DNA from: Agapetus fuscipes
Taxonomy: Eukaryota; Arthropoda; Insecta; Trichoptera; Glossosomatidae
Length of the DNA: 64,000 bases
Direction: 5' to 3'
Assembly (NCBI GenBank): GCA_951799405.1
Contig: OX637359.1
Span: 1,670,201-1,734,200 of the forward strand
The stretch's first letter is position 1. Each line of letters starts with the position of its first letter. Both the position numbers and the translations under genes were made by a program. Positions 47,750-59,068 of this stretch are shown here, piece after piece. The notes beneath the pieces are model-generated. The model was not told the DNA's origin, ran no database searches, and was given only the letters and a program-made list of their open reading frames with translations.

Positions 47750-48095
47750 AAAGTTTTTTTAAGGAATCCGGTGGAGACTCCCTAGATTTCAGAAACTTTA
47801 AGGGTCTACGACAGTTTCGTAGTGCCGCACAGGTGTTGATGATATGGAAGTTGATGTCCTGATCCTTTGAAGCAGGACTGCAAGCTGAATATTGTTGTGT
47901 TGTGTGTTGTGTTGGCTTTGTTTTGAGACATTGAACGGAAGTGTCGATTGATATTGGTTTTGAATAATATTAAAATTCAATTGGAAACACAGATACTGGT
48001 AATTTGTTCCATAAGCGGGCAGTTTGGCAAAGGAATGCGTCGTGAAAACACCAAGTTCTCATAGTTTTGATATCGACTGCAAAGGGATGAATGTG
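47750..48095 (-). mobile_element. 3' end of the 62.7-kb LINE family
   Basis: The minus strand encodes a scrap (TRTSISSTPVRHYE-type end, WNKLPVSVFP-like region) homologous to 62720-63055 and ends in tail 1 (TGCGGCACTACG, GTAGACCC, AGGGAGTCTCC) plus poly-A. This second LINE copy shows that tail 1 belongs to the LINE. Confidence 0.75.
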
Positions 48096-48229
48096 AGCCG
48101 TTCTACGAGTTAGGTTTGACTAAGCAATACTATTTTTAAAATGAAAAAAAGTATTTTTTACAAAATTCGACAGTATTTAAATTTATTATCTGTTTTTTAC
48201 ATGGTAAACACTAAATTTTATAATTTTTG

Positions 48230-48475
48230 TGTCATGCCTCACTGGTTGGTACAAGTCTAACCAACTTAAAAATATCAATTTGTATAAATACACCTTTGTT
48301 TCAGGGAAGGTCGGCAAAATTTATGTTAGTTTTATGCATGGGTTTTAATCAACAAGTACCTACACATGCAGCATTTGTAAGCGCAAACTTAAACGTGTGT
48401 GCTTGTAGTCATGCATTTAATATGAACCTTAAATCTGAATACATCTTTGCAATTTAGATTAAAGATTATAGATTA
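48230..48475 (+). mobile_element. RTE-like LINE tail, diverged
   Basis: Blocks TTTCAGGGAAGGTCGGCAAA, CACATGCAGCATTTGTAAGC and GCAATTTAGATTAAAGATTATAG are preserved; the 5' part is heavily changed. Confidence 0.75.
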
Positions 48476-48492
48476 CAAGTATCACAAGTCCC

Positions 48493-48952
48493 GTCGATAG
48501 CTCAGTTGGTAGAATGCTTGCTATCCATACCGAGAGCTCGGGTTTCAATCCCACCGAGGGTGAAAGAAATGCTTTTTCGTTTACTTGTTTATTTCAAACC
48601 CAAAATAAAATACCTTCAAGGTTTATTCAGACTTCACAATAAATAGAACCATGCTCAAACCCTCCTCATACCCGTCCTGTAGTATGTGTCAGAAGGACCC
48701 ACAGCACATGGACGCTCATACTCTCATGTGACCGAAAGCCTTCCCGTGAAGTAAAAACATCGGCACGATAAAACAAGAACTTCTACGTCAGAGGCGTGCC
48801 CACGAACCTAAAAGTAAATAGTTTGATGTTATTCAGCCTTTTTTAAACACCAATTTAGCTGAAGTCGTTGTGGAGTTTCACTCGTCACATGCGGCTCCTT
48901 CTAGGACAACGCAGCAAAAAGTTACACTGCATGTGTAGCTTAGTTCCGTTTT
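48493..48952 (+). mobile_element. SINE-B split by a ~190-bp unknown insert
   Basis: Head (TAGCTCAGTTGGTAG; B box GGTTTCAATCCC) and body to CACAATAAATAGAACCA (48653). Then comes an unrelated segment (48654-48842), then the B tail from CACCAATTTAGCTGAAGT to GTGTAGCTTAGTTCCG. The insert's first 35 bases recur at 8793-8826. Confidence 0.8.
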
Positions 48953-49259
48953 TATTTTTTTCTCGCAAGTCCCGACACACAGTTTTACAGATCCTTTTTG
49001 CACGCTTTTCTGTCTCCTGGGACCCGCGGCTGTTGACTTTTTGGATATGTTTGTGCAATATAATAAAGGTATTAGCATTCTAGCGGCGCAGACCCCTAAC
49101 CGACCCGCGGGAATTGAATTTGAGATTCTTTTTTAAATGGCTGCGAGCGACCCCAAGAGTGTGGTGGGAATATTTTTTTTTTCCGAATTTTTAAAACCTC
49201 AAGGGACGAATATGATTGTGCTCCGAGGACCATACTTGACGTTTAATGTCAACCATACT

Positions 49260-49872
49260 TGTTATGTTATTTTAAAATAACATAGAAAGAATATTCTCGA
49301 AGTGTACAGTGTGTTTTGTGGGCCGAACGGAGCCGAACGGTCACGGAAGCGGCCGAACTGCACCGTGCGATCAAATCGGGCCGTCGCTCATCAGTTCTCG
49401 GCAAGATGTGAACAGATTCAGACGTCGGCGACCAAGCACCAAGCGGTGCAAGAGGGGGCATTACCATGGAGCTCCCTCCTCACCATCTACTTGGATTTCC
49501 TGCCAGCAAGGCACCCGCCTTGTAGACCAGAGATGGGTGCATAGGAGCGCCCACCCAGGGGCTCCAACGTGTGGAGGCGGCCCCCTCGTGAGCCACCGCT
49601 AGCCTGGGGCGCTGCCCCAGGCCTTCAGTTCGGAACTCCAGTCAACAGAGTGGGGAGTGTTTTAGTGACAAGGTGCAGGTCGGGCCATTCCCTTATTTCC
49701 CCTTTTTCCCCCATATTACTAAAGTAAATAAACCCTTATTTGTTCATGTTAAACTAATCTTTCAAATATACAACCCTTCCCAAAATACAAGTAAGCAACA
49801 CAAGGAAAGAACTCCACGCCCTGAGTATCCTGTAGGTACATCCTGGAGATACCTTTCCATCTAAACATAACA
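49260..49872 (+). mobile_element. Solo LTR, 613 bp, with TACT target duplication
   Basis: Starts TGTTATGTTATTTTAAAATA and ends AAACATAACA, so the ends are inverted TGTTATG/CATAACA. It is flanked by TACT (49256-49259, 49873-49876). AGTAAATAAACCC at 49720 is a likely polyadenylation region. Its GC-rich middle differs from other LTRs here, so it is a separate LTR family. The 4-bp duplication suggests Ty3/gypsy. The short frames inside are not genes. Bases 48953-49255 show no clear feature. Confidence 0.85.
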
Positions 49873-49884
49873 TACTATAATATA

Positions 49885-49906
49885 TAATCTAAGTTGCAAA
49901 GATATC
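49885..49906 (-). mobile_element. LINE tail scrap
   Basis: ATAATCTAAGTTGCAAAGATAT is the last ~20 bases of a tail unit. Bases 49907-50164 are otherwise unclassified. Confidence 0.4.
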
Positions 49907-50164
49907 GCTTACCCAGTTCCACACTGTAATATTTCAAAATTCACTGTTTTGTGATATGGCCTGTTTTAAAGTTTCATCTGATTTTCAATACAATGTTTAA
50001 TTATAAACATATGCATCTTTTATGTTTTTTTTAGACTTGGATTTATCATTAGAAGGAAAGTACACATTTATTTCTGTGTATTATACAAAACTATTACGAG
50101 ATATTGCAATGTGGAATTAAAAATGAAGTTAGATGTATAAAATACCATTGTAAAATAATCCAGT

Positions 50165-50745
50165 GTATCTAATCTAATCTAATCTAATCTAAGCTGCAAA
50201 GATATATATCATTTAAGTTTTATATTAAATGCATTCCCACAAGCAGATATGTATAATTTCGCGCTAACACATGCCGCATGTGGACCTACAATATAAAAAC
50301 CCAATCTCAAATGAACATAAGCCTTGCAACTCTTGCCGTCCTTCCCTGAAACAGAGGTGACATTGGCAAAGTGAACCAATTTTTACATTATGGGTGGTCA
50401 GCCGCATAACAACCTATAAGTCAAGGAACATACATGACAAATTACATTTTTTAAAAACAATAAATCACAATATATACATGGACATAAAAACTAAATCATA
50501 AAACCAATTTTACTTTAACAAACCTCAGCCGCCAACATCACAGATCAACCGCCATTTCTTTCTATCCTTACATACTTCTTTCATTTCCTCCAGAGTCATA
50601 ACCTTCTTCATACAAGCTCTTCTTTTATTATGACTCTGGATATTCCATTCATTCGCAATTTCGGATATTTGGTCCATCCATACCTTTCTCGGTCTTCCTC
50701 TACCACGACATCCATCTATTCTACCAACATATACTTTCTTCGTGT
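50165..50745 (-). mobile_element. 3' end of the RTE-like LINE
   Basis: (TCTAA)n tail at 50169-50192, tail unit, 3' UTR, and coding sequence for the last ~60 residues (…GRGRPRKVWMDQ; ending at the CTTTCTTCG codons). It stops at 50745 next to a 5'-cut SINE A. Confidence 0.9.
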
Positions 50746-50837
50746 GTATGACGAAAATAATAACAATATCGACTTGTTTGAGTGTGGAATTGAAGAAACA
50801 GAGCTTCTTTTATAGTATGGCAGGTAAACTTTTTTAT

Positions 50838-51135
50838 AGTGTGACTCGTAAATGGAAGGTTGTGGATTCGGATCCCGGCGGAGCACAAAAATATACCATT
50901 TATATTTCGAATGTGCTCTTCGCTGGGTTGAAAAATTCATAAACCTTTACCAATGACCGGTCACCAAAGGTCCATCCAGCCTTACAGCAACTGGGTCTTG
51001 CTTGAGTATTGGCGCTTAGTAGCGACGACCAAGCTCGTTCACCTCTGCGGCACTACAACAAGTGTCATAGACCCCTAGAGTCTTTAGAATCTAGGGAGTC
51101 TCCCGCACAGGATTTCTTAAAAAAAAAAAAAAACT
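50838..51135 (+). mobile_element. SINE A + tail 1, head truncated
   Basis: Starts inside the tRNA-like head (GACTCGTAAATGGAAGG; B box GGATTCGGATCC, the 5S-linked form), then the A body and tail 1 (CTCTGCGGCACTACAACAAG, AGGGAGTCTCCCGCACAGG) and poly-A. Confidence 0.88.
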
Positions 51136-51159
51136 CAAAATCGTGAATTACGGACTTAT

Positions 51160-51545
51160 TACAGTGTGAAACTGGGCAATCGATATATCAAGAGCACTTA
51201 ATACCCTAAGACGCGTAAGACTCTCCGACAGAATAAGGAACACAGAGCTACGGATAAGGTAGGGAGTAACCGATGTCGTAGAGAGAGTGGCAAAGCTAAA
51301 ATGGTCCTTTGCGGGACATGCTGATAGAACCACCGACCAGAGATGGACGAAGAGATTGGTAGAGTGGAGACATCGGGAAGATAAGAGAAGCAGAGGGAGA
51401 CCTCCCACGAGATGGTCGGATGATGTAAGAAGGCTTGCTGGAGGCTAGATTCAAAAAGCGCAAGAAAGAGATGGATGGAGAGATGTGGGGGAGGCCTATG
51501 TCCAGCAGTGGATGGAGATGGCTATATAAGAAGAAGAAGAAGAAG
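51160..51545 (+). pseudogene. RTE-type LINE C-terminal fragment with (GAA)n tail
   Basis: The plus strand encodes KLKWSFAGHADRTTDQRW, GRPPTRWSDD and GEAYVQQW, the classic post-RT end of RTE-type LINEs, with in-frame stops. It ends in an (AGA)n tail at 51530-51545. It belongs to a third LINE family in this window. Confidence 0.8.
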
Positions 51546-51548
51546 AAT

Positions 51549-51632
51549 ACCCTAAATCTTCAGTTTTTGTTTCTTTGTCACTTGATGGTCTTAACATAAG
51601 AGTTACAGGAATGAAAAAAATCAAGCATGTTT
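51549..51632. mobile_element. Partial MITE (TA/CCCTTAG family)
   Basis: TACCCTAAATCTTCAGTTTT and GTTACAGGAATGAAAAAAATC match the left end and loop of the MITEs at 42864 and 54716. The right arm is missing. Bases 51633-52140 show nothing clear. Confidence 0.5.
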
Positions 51633-52144
51633 ATTAATTGTTTATCTTAATCATCAATTGGAAACAAAATATATAACTCGAAAACTGTCACCATAAAAAA
51701 ATAATTTAAAAATTGTTTTTTTTTTCACATTTTTAGCGTTTATTTCGTGTGTGCTGTATTTTGGGAATATTTTTTCCATATTAACTTTAAAACTATTGAC
51801 ATTAAAAAATAATTGGCCGGGTATTTCACTAAACTTTCACTTAGTTCTGTATTTAAAAAGAAAAAAAAATAGAGTCTCTAAAATCAAGGAAGTCTCCAAA
51901 AAACAAAAACAAAAAAATGGAAATAACACCTTTCAATTCTGTGTAGAAACTTTTACACTATTGCAGTTCTAGAACAAACACGGCGCATCCGTGCGCAGTC
52001 CCACCCTGTCAAACAGTTTTGGTGTTAATGAGTTTTTCTCGCCATTATTGTTGCAGCAGCAGAACAGAACCGTTTGGAAAGTAGTTTAAGCACAACGACT
52101 CATCTAAAATACCAAGATAGCGCTTTCTTTATTCAAACTTTTTA

Positions 52145-52372
52145 ACATCGGCATGAAGCTGACCCCCCATGCTGTATGAACTTCGTTCACTTTTGTAAAT
52201 GCCACCCAGGTTTCAAGAAAAGGAGGTAAGAGTTGCAAGATTTATGCTCATGTGAGGTTATGTTTATTTTGTAAGAACACGTTCATCATGGATAAGTACG
52301 AACTTAAGCGTGTCGGCTCGTAGGTGTGCATTAAATATAAGCCTCAAATGTCAATGTAACTCAAATTATGGG
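52145..52372 (+). mobile_element. RTE-like LINE tail, old copy
   Basis: GGCATGAAGCTGACCCCCC, AAGAGTTGCAAGATTTATGC and GTGTCGGCTCGTAGGTGTG are degraded tail blocks. Confidence 0.6.
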
Positions 52373-52424
52373 TTATACCTATAGATGTCTTAAATATTAG
52401 GATGACTTTTTATCTTAAATATTA

Positions 52425-52712
52425 GGATGACTTTTTTTGTTGAGCGCTGTTTTTGTATGAATCACACCTCAAAAGCCCTTTGCAAGCTTCGTCGTCGCTA
52501 AAAAAAGCGCCAATTTTCAAACAAGATCCAATAATTGTAAAACTGGATGGACCTTTGGTGACCGATCTAAGTTCTTTAAAGATATATGAATTTTTCAAAC
52601 CAGCGAAGAGCACATACGAAAACATAAATTGTATAATTTTTGTGCTCCGCCGGGATTCAAACCCACATTCTTCCATTCTTTAAGCGCTACCACTAGACTA
52701 CGGACCGGTCAG
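52425..52712 (-). mobile_element. SINE A + tail 2
   Basis: Minus strand: head CGGTCCGTAGTCTAGTGGTA, B box GGGTTTGAATCC, body, tail 2 (GAGGTGTGATTCATACAAAA). It has no 5S head. Confidence 0.85.
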
Positions 52713-52739
52713 AAATTTATTAGATTACTTAGTAATTCA

Positions 52740-52835
52740 TTACTAAATAAAGTTGATGATGTAATACCTGTTTCAGGCCACGCAAAAAATAGGTTGGTGA
52801 ATTGTATGTTTCTTACCAAATTTATTTTTATTTAA
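52740..52835 (+). mobile_element. SINE-C 3' half
   Basis: TACCTGTTTCAGGCCACGCA, AGGTTGGTGAATTG and ACCAAATTTATTTTTATTTA are the SINE-C end. Head absent. Confidence 0.6.
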
Positions 52836-53064
52836 AGAAAGGAACATCAAGTAAAGCGTTGTCTACGTCATTCTAGCCTCGCAGGGTAAAGGCAGTTTAG
52901 CTCTTGGTAGTTTTGTATTTGTACACGGACAAAAGATAATGTTGTCTTGTTGAGAACTGGATATAAAGGTAGTGGGTTCGAAGCCTGGATATATAGAACT
53001 GGATAGGCTAAGAAATCAATCCTTTGAGAATTAGCAATGCGCTACCCCACTCATCATACAAAAA

Positions 53065-53830
53065 TCCAAATTCATTCTATCGGAAATGGACTTTCTAAGA
53101 AGTATGATTGGGAAAAAACGGAGTGACAGGGTGAGGAATGATTTTGTAAGAGAAGAATGTGGTGCAAGAGAAAGTGTGAAAGTGAAGATTAAAAGAAGTT
53201 TGTTAAGATGGTTTGGGCATATGGAGAGAATGAATGAGGAAAGACTGACGAAGAAAGTATATGTTGGTAGAATAGATGGATGTCGTGGTAGAGGAAGACC
53301 GAGAAAGGTATGGATGGACCAAATATCCGAAATTGCGAATGAATGGAATATCCAGAGTCATAATAAAAGAAGAGCTTGTATGAAGAAGGTTATGACTCTG
53401 GAGGAAATGAAAGAAGTATGTAAGGATAGAAAGAAATGGCGGTTGATCTGTGATGTTGGCGGCTGGGGTTTGTTAAAGTAAAATTGGTTTTGTGATTTAG
53501 TTTTTTATGTCAATGTATAGGTATATTGTTGTTTATTGATTTAAAAAATGTAATTTGTCATGTATGTTCCTTGACTTATAGGTTGTTATGCGGCTGACCA
53601 CCCATACTGTAAAAAAAATTGGTTCACTTTGCCAATGTCACCCCTGTTTCAGGGAAGGACGGCAAGAGTTGCAAGGCTTATGTTCATTTGAGATTGGGTT
53701 TTTATATTGTAGGTCCACATGCGGCATGTGTTAGCGCGAAATTATACATATCTGCTTGTGGGAATGCTTTTAATATAAATCTTAAATGATATATATCTTT
53801 GCAGCTTAGATTAGATTAGATTAGATTAGG
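53065..53830 (+). mobile_element. 3' end of the RTE-like LINE, longest truncated copy
   Basis: Encodes the last ~130 residues without a stop (53086-53481; MDFLRSMIGKKRSDRVRNDF… as in residues 877-1000 of the intact ORF), ends …LICDVGGWGLLK, then 3' UTR, tail unit from TTCCTTGACTTATAGG and (GATTA)n. It is a recent 5'-truncated insertion. Confidence 0.93.
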
Positions 53831-54550
53831 TAACCTTCCAACTGTGAACAGGTGTGTTACCTAATTGGATAAAAAATACGTATAAATGCCAAACTGGGTA
53901 TTTTCTAAACGTGCCAACAAATGAGAGTAAATGTGTTATAGAACATGGAATAATATTTCACTCTAATCACTATTCTATATGATTTATTACGTTGATAAAA
54001 TTTATTTTTTGTTTGTCAAAATATTTTGTTCGCGAAAGTGACAGCCATTTGTAGAACTAGTGATGTTCAAATATATAGGTACTTGCTTCTTCAAGTATGT
54101 AACTTCTATGCTCGAGGTAATAGATACTTGTGGAAATCATCCCGTACACAATGAGGTGGGAACATTTTTGAATTCGGAATTTATTAGATATCTTCATACT
54201 TGCAACAACACTACTAACAAATCCGTTACCATAGTGATTTCATGTGTTTCCTTGGTGATTTGTAAATAGATTGAAGACGGAGTAGAGACACGTTGCTTAC
54301 ATAGAAAATGAGAAAAGCATTTCATATGTCGTGAGCGAGACAGCATTATAAACAGTGTATGGTGTCAAAGACGGTGAATCATGTTAATTGGTACTAAATC
54401 ACATGTACGACCCCTCCATTTAATACTTCCTCCATGGTTCGAAGTCCTACAAATAATCTACTGCGAATGTCTTTGAAAGGTGCAGTTAAACTTGTGTTTG
54501 AAGCCATTCCATACTGTAAACCATATTGTTACTGTCTATAATTAAAGTTG
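53831..54550. other. No feature recognised
   Basis: Mostly AT-rich sequence. Short frames (for example 54060-54269) show no motif. No LINE, SINE or terminal repeat recognised. Confidence 0.45.
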
Positions 54551-55037
54551 CATATATCGCACGCTGAATAATAAAGAGAAATAACTCAAAAATTGGGAAA
54601 ATCGAGATTTTGTAATAAAACGCAAGAACAATGCGAGAAGAATAGGTAGAATGCGACAGCCGTTCAATTTGGACGAATATGACCGAGATTTTCATCCCAT
54701 ACAAGTTGTACTGTACCCTTAGTACGAGTTGCAAAACTTGAGTAATGAAAAGTTTACGGCAATTATTAAAGAGTGATTTCTCCCAAAATCTGCCGTTTTT
54801 GTTTGTTTGAACTTGATTTTCTTCATCACTGTAACTCTTTTGCTAAGACCACAAAGTGTAAGAAACAAAAACGGCAGATTTTGGGAGAAATCACGCTTTA
54901 ATATTTTCCGTAAACTTTACTTTTCTCAAGTTTTGCAACTCGTACTAAGGGTACTGGTTGTCTGAACTTCAAACGTGATTTTCCAACATTCTTATTTTTC
55001 GAGTTATTGCTCTTTATGATTAAGCGTGCGATATGTA
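54551..55037. mobile_element. Second inverted-repeat element hosting a MITE
   Basis: Outer arms CATATATCGCACGCTGAAT (54551) and GATTAAGCGTGCGATATGT (55037) pair, with further pairing in AATAAAGAGAAATAACTC / GAGTTATTGCTCTTTATG. The TA-flanked MITE (54716-54951) lies inside and splits it. No coding capacity. Confidence 0.7.
54716..54951. mobile_element. MITE, second full copy, TA target duplication
   Basis: Ends CCCTTAGTACGAGTTGCAAA and its reverse complement TTTGCAACTCGTACTAAGGG, flanked by TA (54714-54715, 54952-54953). The arms (~95 bp) match 42864-43101 and each other well. It is better preserved than that copy. Confidence 0.9.
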
Positions 55038-55189
55038 CTAACAGTTGAGATTCATATTTGATGCATGTTCACATGCATGCGCACTTACAAAATTAATACA
55101 GCAATAATAATAATATTATTACATTAACCTTATGCTAAGCTGCACATGTTCTGAAACTTCTTAACATGGACTGACACAGTTGGACCGGT

Positions 55190-55495
55190 CCGTAGTCCAG
55201 TGGCAACCCTTCGGACTCATAAATGGAAGGTTGTGGATTCGGATCCCGGCGGAGCACAAAAAATATACAATTTATATTTCCAAAATATGCTCTTCTCTGG
55301 GTTGAAAAATTTCATAAAGCCTTTACCAAAGACCGGTCAATAAAGGTCAATCCAGCCTTACAGCAACTGGGTATTGCTTGAGTATTGGCGCTTTGTAGTG
55401 ACGACCAAGCTCGTACACCTCTGCGGCACTACAACAAGTGACATAGACCCCTAAAGTCTCTAGAATCTAGGGAGTCTTCCGCACAGGATTAAAAC
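55190..55495 (+). mobile_element. SINE A + tail 1, 5S-linked subfamily without the head
   Basis: GGACCGGTCCGTAGTCCAGTG head (A box with CCAGTGGCAAC), B box GGATTCGGATCC, body and tail 1 (CTCTAGAATCTAGGGAGTC). The copy begins at the 5S-A junction, so it is probably a 5'-truncated composite. Confidence 0.88.
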
Positions 55496-55504
55496 ATGTC
55501 CCTT

Positions 55505-55830
55505 GAGGAGTTGCATTTACAACCTATTTATTTTTACAGGTAATGGGAGATTTCTATTTGTACAGTTGACAGTTGCGTCAATGCACTCAGTTGGAGTGTG
55601 GATTTCCCATCCCCCGAGAGGGCTGCTTCTCAGTTTTTGTAACTGTGACTGTAACTCTGTCGCCATTCCGCTAGGGGTGGATAAACATTACCGGTTTTTG
55701 TTTATTTTGGGTTTGAAATAAACACACAGAAATGGGGAATCATTTCTGATACTTTTTGTGGGAATCGAGCTCCAACTCTTGGCATGAAATGCAGGCATTT
55801 CACCAACTGAGCTATCGACCGGGCTATTAG
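55505..55830 (-). mobile_element. SINE-B, near full length, diverged
   Basis: Minus strand: A box TAGCTCAGTTGGTGA, B box GAGCTCGATTCC, body (AATGATTCCCCATTTCTG) and shortened tail. An insertion of CTGTAACTGTGACTG-like sequence is present. Confidence 0.75.
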
Positions 55831-55854
55831 AATAATAAGATAATGAATTCGCTT

Positions 55855-56108
55855 TTTTTTTTAATAGATTTGTGAAGAGGAATGCAATTCACCAACCTAG
55901 TCTGCCTGGCCAGAAACAGGTATTAATATCATCAATCAATAATTCATTATTGTTTATTTTAATGAATTAATAATTAATAATTACCCAATAACATCTGTTG
56001 AACCAGGGTCATAGTTATGGTCAAATGACCCAAGCGGGGATCGAACCAACGTTATTCTATTCCAAATACGCTAGAATGATCAGCCCACTTGGCCCCCTCG
56101 GCCATAAC
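55855..56108 (-). mobile_element. SINE-C, full length
   Basis: Minus strand: TCGGTGTTATGGCCGAGGG head, B box GGTTCGATCCC, palindromic AT body, GTTTCTGGCCAGGCAGAC, poly-A (55855-55863). It is closely similar to 24472-24728. Confidence 0.88.
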
Positions 56109-56111
56109 ACC

Positions 56112-56350
56112 GACTTATAGGTTGGTATGAGGCTGACCACCCATCCTGTAAAAAATGGTTCACTTTGCCAATGTCACCCCTGTTTCAGGGAAGGTCGGCA
56201 AGAGTTGCAGGGTTTATGTCCATTTGAGATTGGGTTTTTATATTGTAGGTCCACATGCGGCATGTGTTGATTGTATATTATGTCTGCTTGTGGGAATGCG
56301 TTTAATATGAATCTTAAATAATATATATCTTTGCAGCTTAGATTAAGATT
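56112..56350 (+). mobile_element. RTE-like LINE tail copy
   Basis: From GACTTATAGGTTGGTATGAGG to CTTAGATTAAGATTAGATT; a small deletion replaces the TTAGCGCGAAATT block. Bases 56351-56784 are AT-rich and unclassified, apart from a short SINE-C-end-like word at 56375. Confidence 0.85.
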
Positions 56351-56784
56351 AGATTTACATGTAAGGCAAAATATAAGGTTGGTGTATTGCATTCCTATTA
56401 CGGATGTATTTAAAATAATCTAAAATATGAATTATTTTAGAAGGATTCATTTTATGTACTAATTTGTACTAATGTAGGTACCTATACAAAAACGAAACCG
56501 TAATTTTTATTCGAAGAAATTTAATTTGGAGTTATTTTCAAAGCCTTGGATATTAAGGCTTTCGTATTTATTTGGTTTCTCTACCCGCAGGTTGTGTAAA
56601 ATTCTTGAAAAAAAACCTACTTCAAAATTACCTTTCAGTATTGAAATTGATTTTCTTCGCAAAATACAGATTGAATTTCTACTGAAATGACAGTCCTTTG
56701 ACGTGAAAATTTACAAAAAAAATAAATAAAAAAAATTAAATTAGTCAAATTATTATTCTAAAGGTTAACTTACATACAAGCTTA

Positions 56785-57215
56785 ATCTGTATAATATAAG
56801 TTGCAAAGATATATTACATTTCAGATTCACATTATATGCGATCCCATAAGCAGACACTTAAAACTGCGCGCTTACACATACCGCATGTGGACTTAAAACA
56901 AAAACAAAAAACAATCTCAAATGAACATAAGCCCTGCAACTCTTGATGCAACTCGACCCTCAAACCGGGGTGACATTGGCAAAGTGAACCATTTTGTACA
57001 GTATGGGTGGTCAGCCTCATACCAACACTTAGCAAAAACAATAAGACTAGAATCTATCAAAAATCTATAGAATATGAAAATTGAAACCTTCAAAGCCTTT
57101 GCCTTAGCCGCCTACATTGCAGATCACCCGCCATTTTTATCGGTCCTTACATACTCCTTTCATTACATCCAGAGTCGTAACCTTTTTAATACAAGTAAGG
57201 ATAGGAAAAAATGAA
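56785..57215 (-). mobile_element. 3' end of the RTE-like LINE
   Basis: Tail unit plus 3' UTR plus the last ~30 codons (CCGCCATTTTTATCGGTCC, CATCCAGAGTCGTAACC). Confidence 0.82.
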
Positions 57216-57354
57216 CCGAGCTACAATTACAGTATATGGTTTTAATACATTAATTTTTGTTGTTACGCGATCGAGTTTAAATTTGTTTTCTGTTTAGATT
57301 TTGATGTCCATATATATTATTGTTAATTGATTTTAAAAATGTAATCTGTTGTGT

Positions 57355-57580
57355 ATGTTCCTTGACTTATAGTTTGGTATGCTGCTGACCCCCATGCTGT
57401 AGAAAATGCTTCACTTTGCCAATGTCACCCCTGTTTCAGGGAAGTTGCGTGTGTATGTGCATTTGAGATTCGGGTTTTTACATTGTAAGTCTACATGCGG
57501 CATGTTTAAGCGCGAATTATACGTGTCTGCTTGTGAAAATGCATATAATGTGAATATATTTGCAACTTAGATTAGATTAG
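57355..57580 (+). mobile_element. RTE-like LINE tail copy
   Basis: TTCCTTGACTTATAGTTTGG to AACTTAGATTAGATTAG with an internal deletion after TTTCAGGGAAG. Bases 57581-57904 show no feature. Confidence 0.82.
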
Positions 57581-57904
57581 AGTTCGCGAGGTCTTTTACT
57601 CGTCGCGCAGATTTCTTTTCGTTCTACATAACCGATCATAAATTCGCTTCCCAGAAGCCGCTATCCCTGCTTTTCACTGTGTTTGGAATAAATGGAAAAT
57701 ATCTGGCAAAGAGAAGACAAAAAAAGTGAAATACATACGATATATTCCGAGTTTCAGTTTCCTCTTGTATGCCATGTTTTATGCCAGTGCTTCCCAATCT
57801 TTTCTCCCCCGATTCCACCATATGAGTAAATCGATAGACCCATCGCTTCCTTCTATCTGAATGAAAATCGTCGACGAGGCGGTCTACTCGTATAAAAATC
57901 TATA

Positions 57905-58025
57905 ATCGATGATGTAAAGATACGAGTATATTAAATTTTATGATTTATATCAAATGCATTCCCATAAGCAGACATGTATAAGTTCGCGCTTAGACATGCC
58001 CCATGTGGATTTACAACATAAACCC
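57905..58025 (-). mobile_element. Partial RTE-like LINE tail
   Basis: 3' half only (CATTCCCATAAGCAGACATG, ACATGCCCCATGTGGATTTAC). Confidence 0.65.
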
Positions 58026-58079
58026 TATCTCAAATAATTTTGTTTCAATTCAGAAAGATAATATTTTTTATGAAACCAT

Positions 58080-58318
58080 ATCTATAATCTAAGTTGCAAA
58101 GATATATTGAAATTTAAAATGTATATAAAACGCATGCCCACAAATAGACATGTGTAAGTTAGCTCTTACAAATGCTGCTTGTGTACTTACAAATTAAAAT
58201 TCAATCCTCAAATAAACATTTGTTGACCTTCCCTGAAACAGGGATGACGTTGCCCAAGCGAACCATTTTTTGACAATATGGGTGGTCAGCCGCATACCAG
58301 CCTATCAGTCAAGGAACC
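58080..58318 (-). mobile_element. RTE-like LINE tail copy
   Basis: TATAATCTAAGTTGCAAAG tail end through GTTGACCTTCCCTGAAACAG to CCTATCAGTCAAGGAACC. One internal deletion. Confidence 0.8.
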
Positions 58319-58469
58319 GTGGTAGAGGACAAAAACGCCTTTCTAGAAAACATTTCATCCCAAAATTAGGTAGGCAGTAGGCACGCCACTTTTATGAAAC
58401 ATCATCGTTCAATTTCGTTTCAAAAAAGCCTTTGGAGAGGGGGGGGAGGAAGGTAGATACTCGCAACGA

Positions 58470-59068
58470 AAACGCAACTAAGCTACACCTATAGTGTAAC
58501 TTCTTGCCGCGTCATTCCCGAAGGGGCCGCACGTGGCGAGTTGAACCAATTAATTTTTACAGGTAAGAGGGCCGACCTTACGCCAACCACTTCAGTTGAA
58601 GTGGGGGTTTCCCAGCTCCCGAGAGTGTTGCTTCTCATTTCTTGTGAAGGCTGAGTAAATCTTGCCGGTTTTTTATTTTGGGGTTTGAATTTTTTCCATT
58701 CAAAAAAACATTCCTTGGTATGAGGCTGACCACCCATACTTTTAAAAAATGGTTCACTTTGCCAATGTCACCCCTGTTTCAGGGAAGGTCGGCAAAAGTT
58801 GTGGGGCTTATGTTCATTTGAGGTTTGGATTTTATTTGTAAGTACGCATTCAGCATTTGTAAGCGCGAACTACACGTTTTGGTTTGTGGGCATACATACA
58901 TCTGAGAGCTTTAAATGAATATATCCTTGCAACTTAGATTATAGATTATTATAGATTAAATAAACACCGAAACGGGAAATCATTTCCGACACCCTCCCCT
59001 CGGCGGGATTCGAACCCGAGCTCACGGCATGGAATGCAAGCACTCTACCAACTGAGCTATCGACCGGA
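58470..59068 (-). mobile_element. SINE-B split by a LINE tail insertion
   Basis: Tail and body at 58470-58698 (CGCAACTAAGCTACACCTAT … GGTTTTTTATTTTGGGGTTT) and head at 58957-59068 (AAATAAACACCGAAACGGG, B box GGGTTCGAATCCC, A box TAGCTCAGTTGG in reverse). Rejoined they give a complete SINE-B, so the LINE came later. Confidence 0.9.
58710..58955 (+). mobile_element. RTE-like LINE tail inside SINE-B
   Basis: TTCCTTGGTATGAGGCTGACC to AACTTAGATTATAGATTATT, of the AAGTACGCATTCAGCATTTG subtype. Opposite in orientation to its host SINE. Confidence 0.85.
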
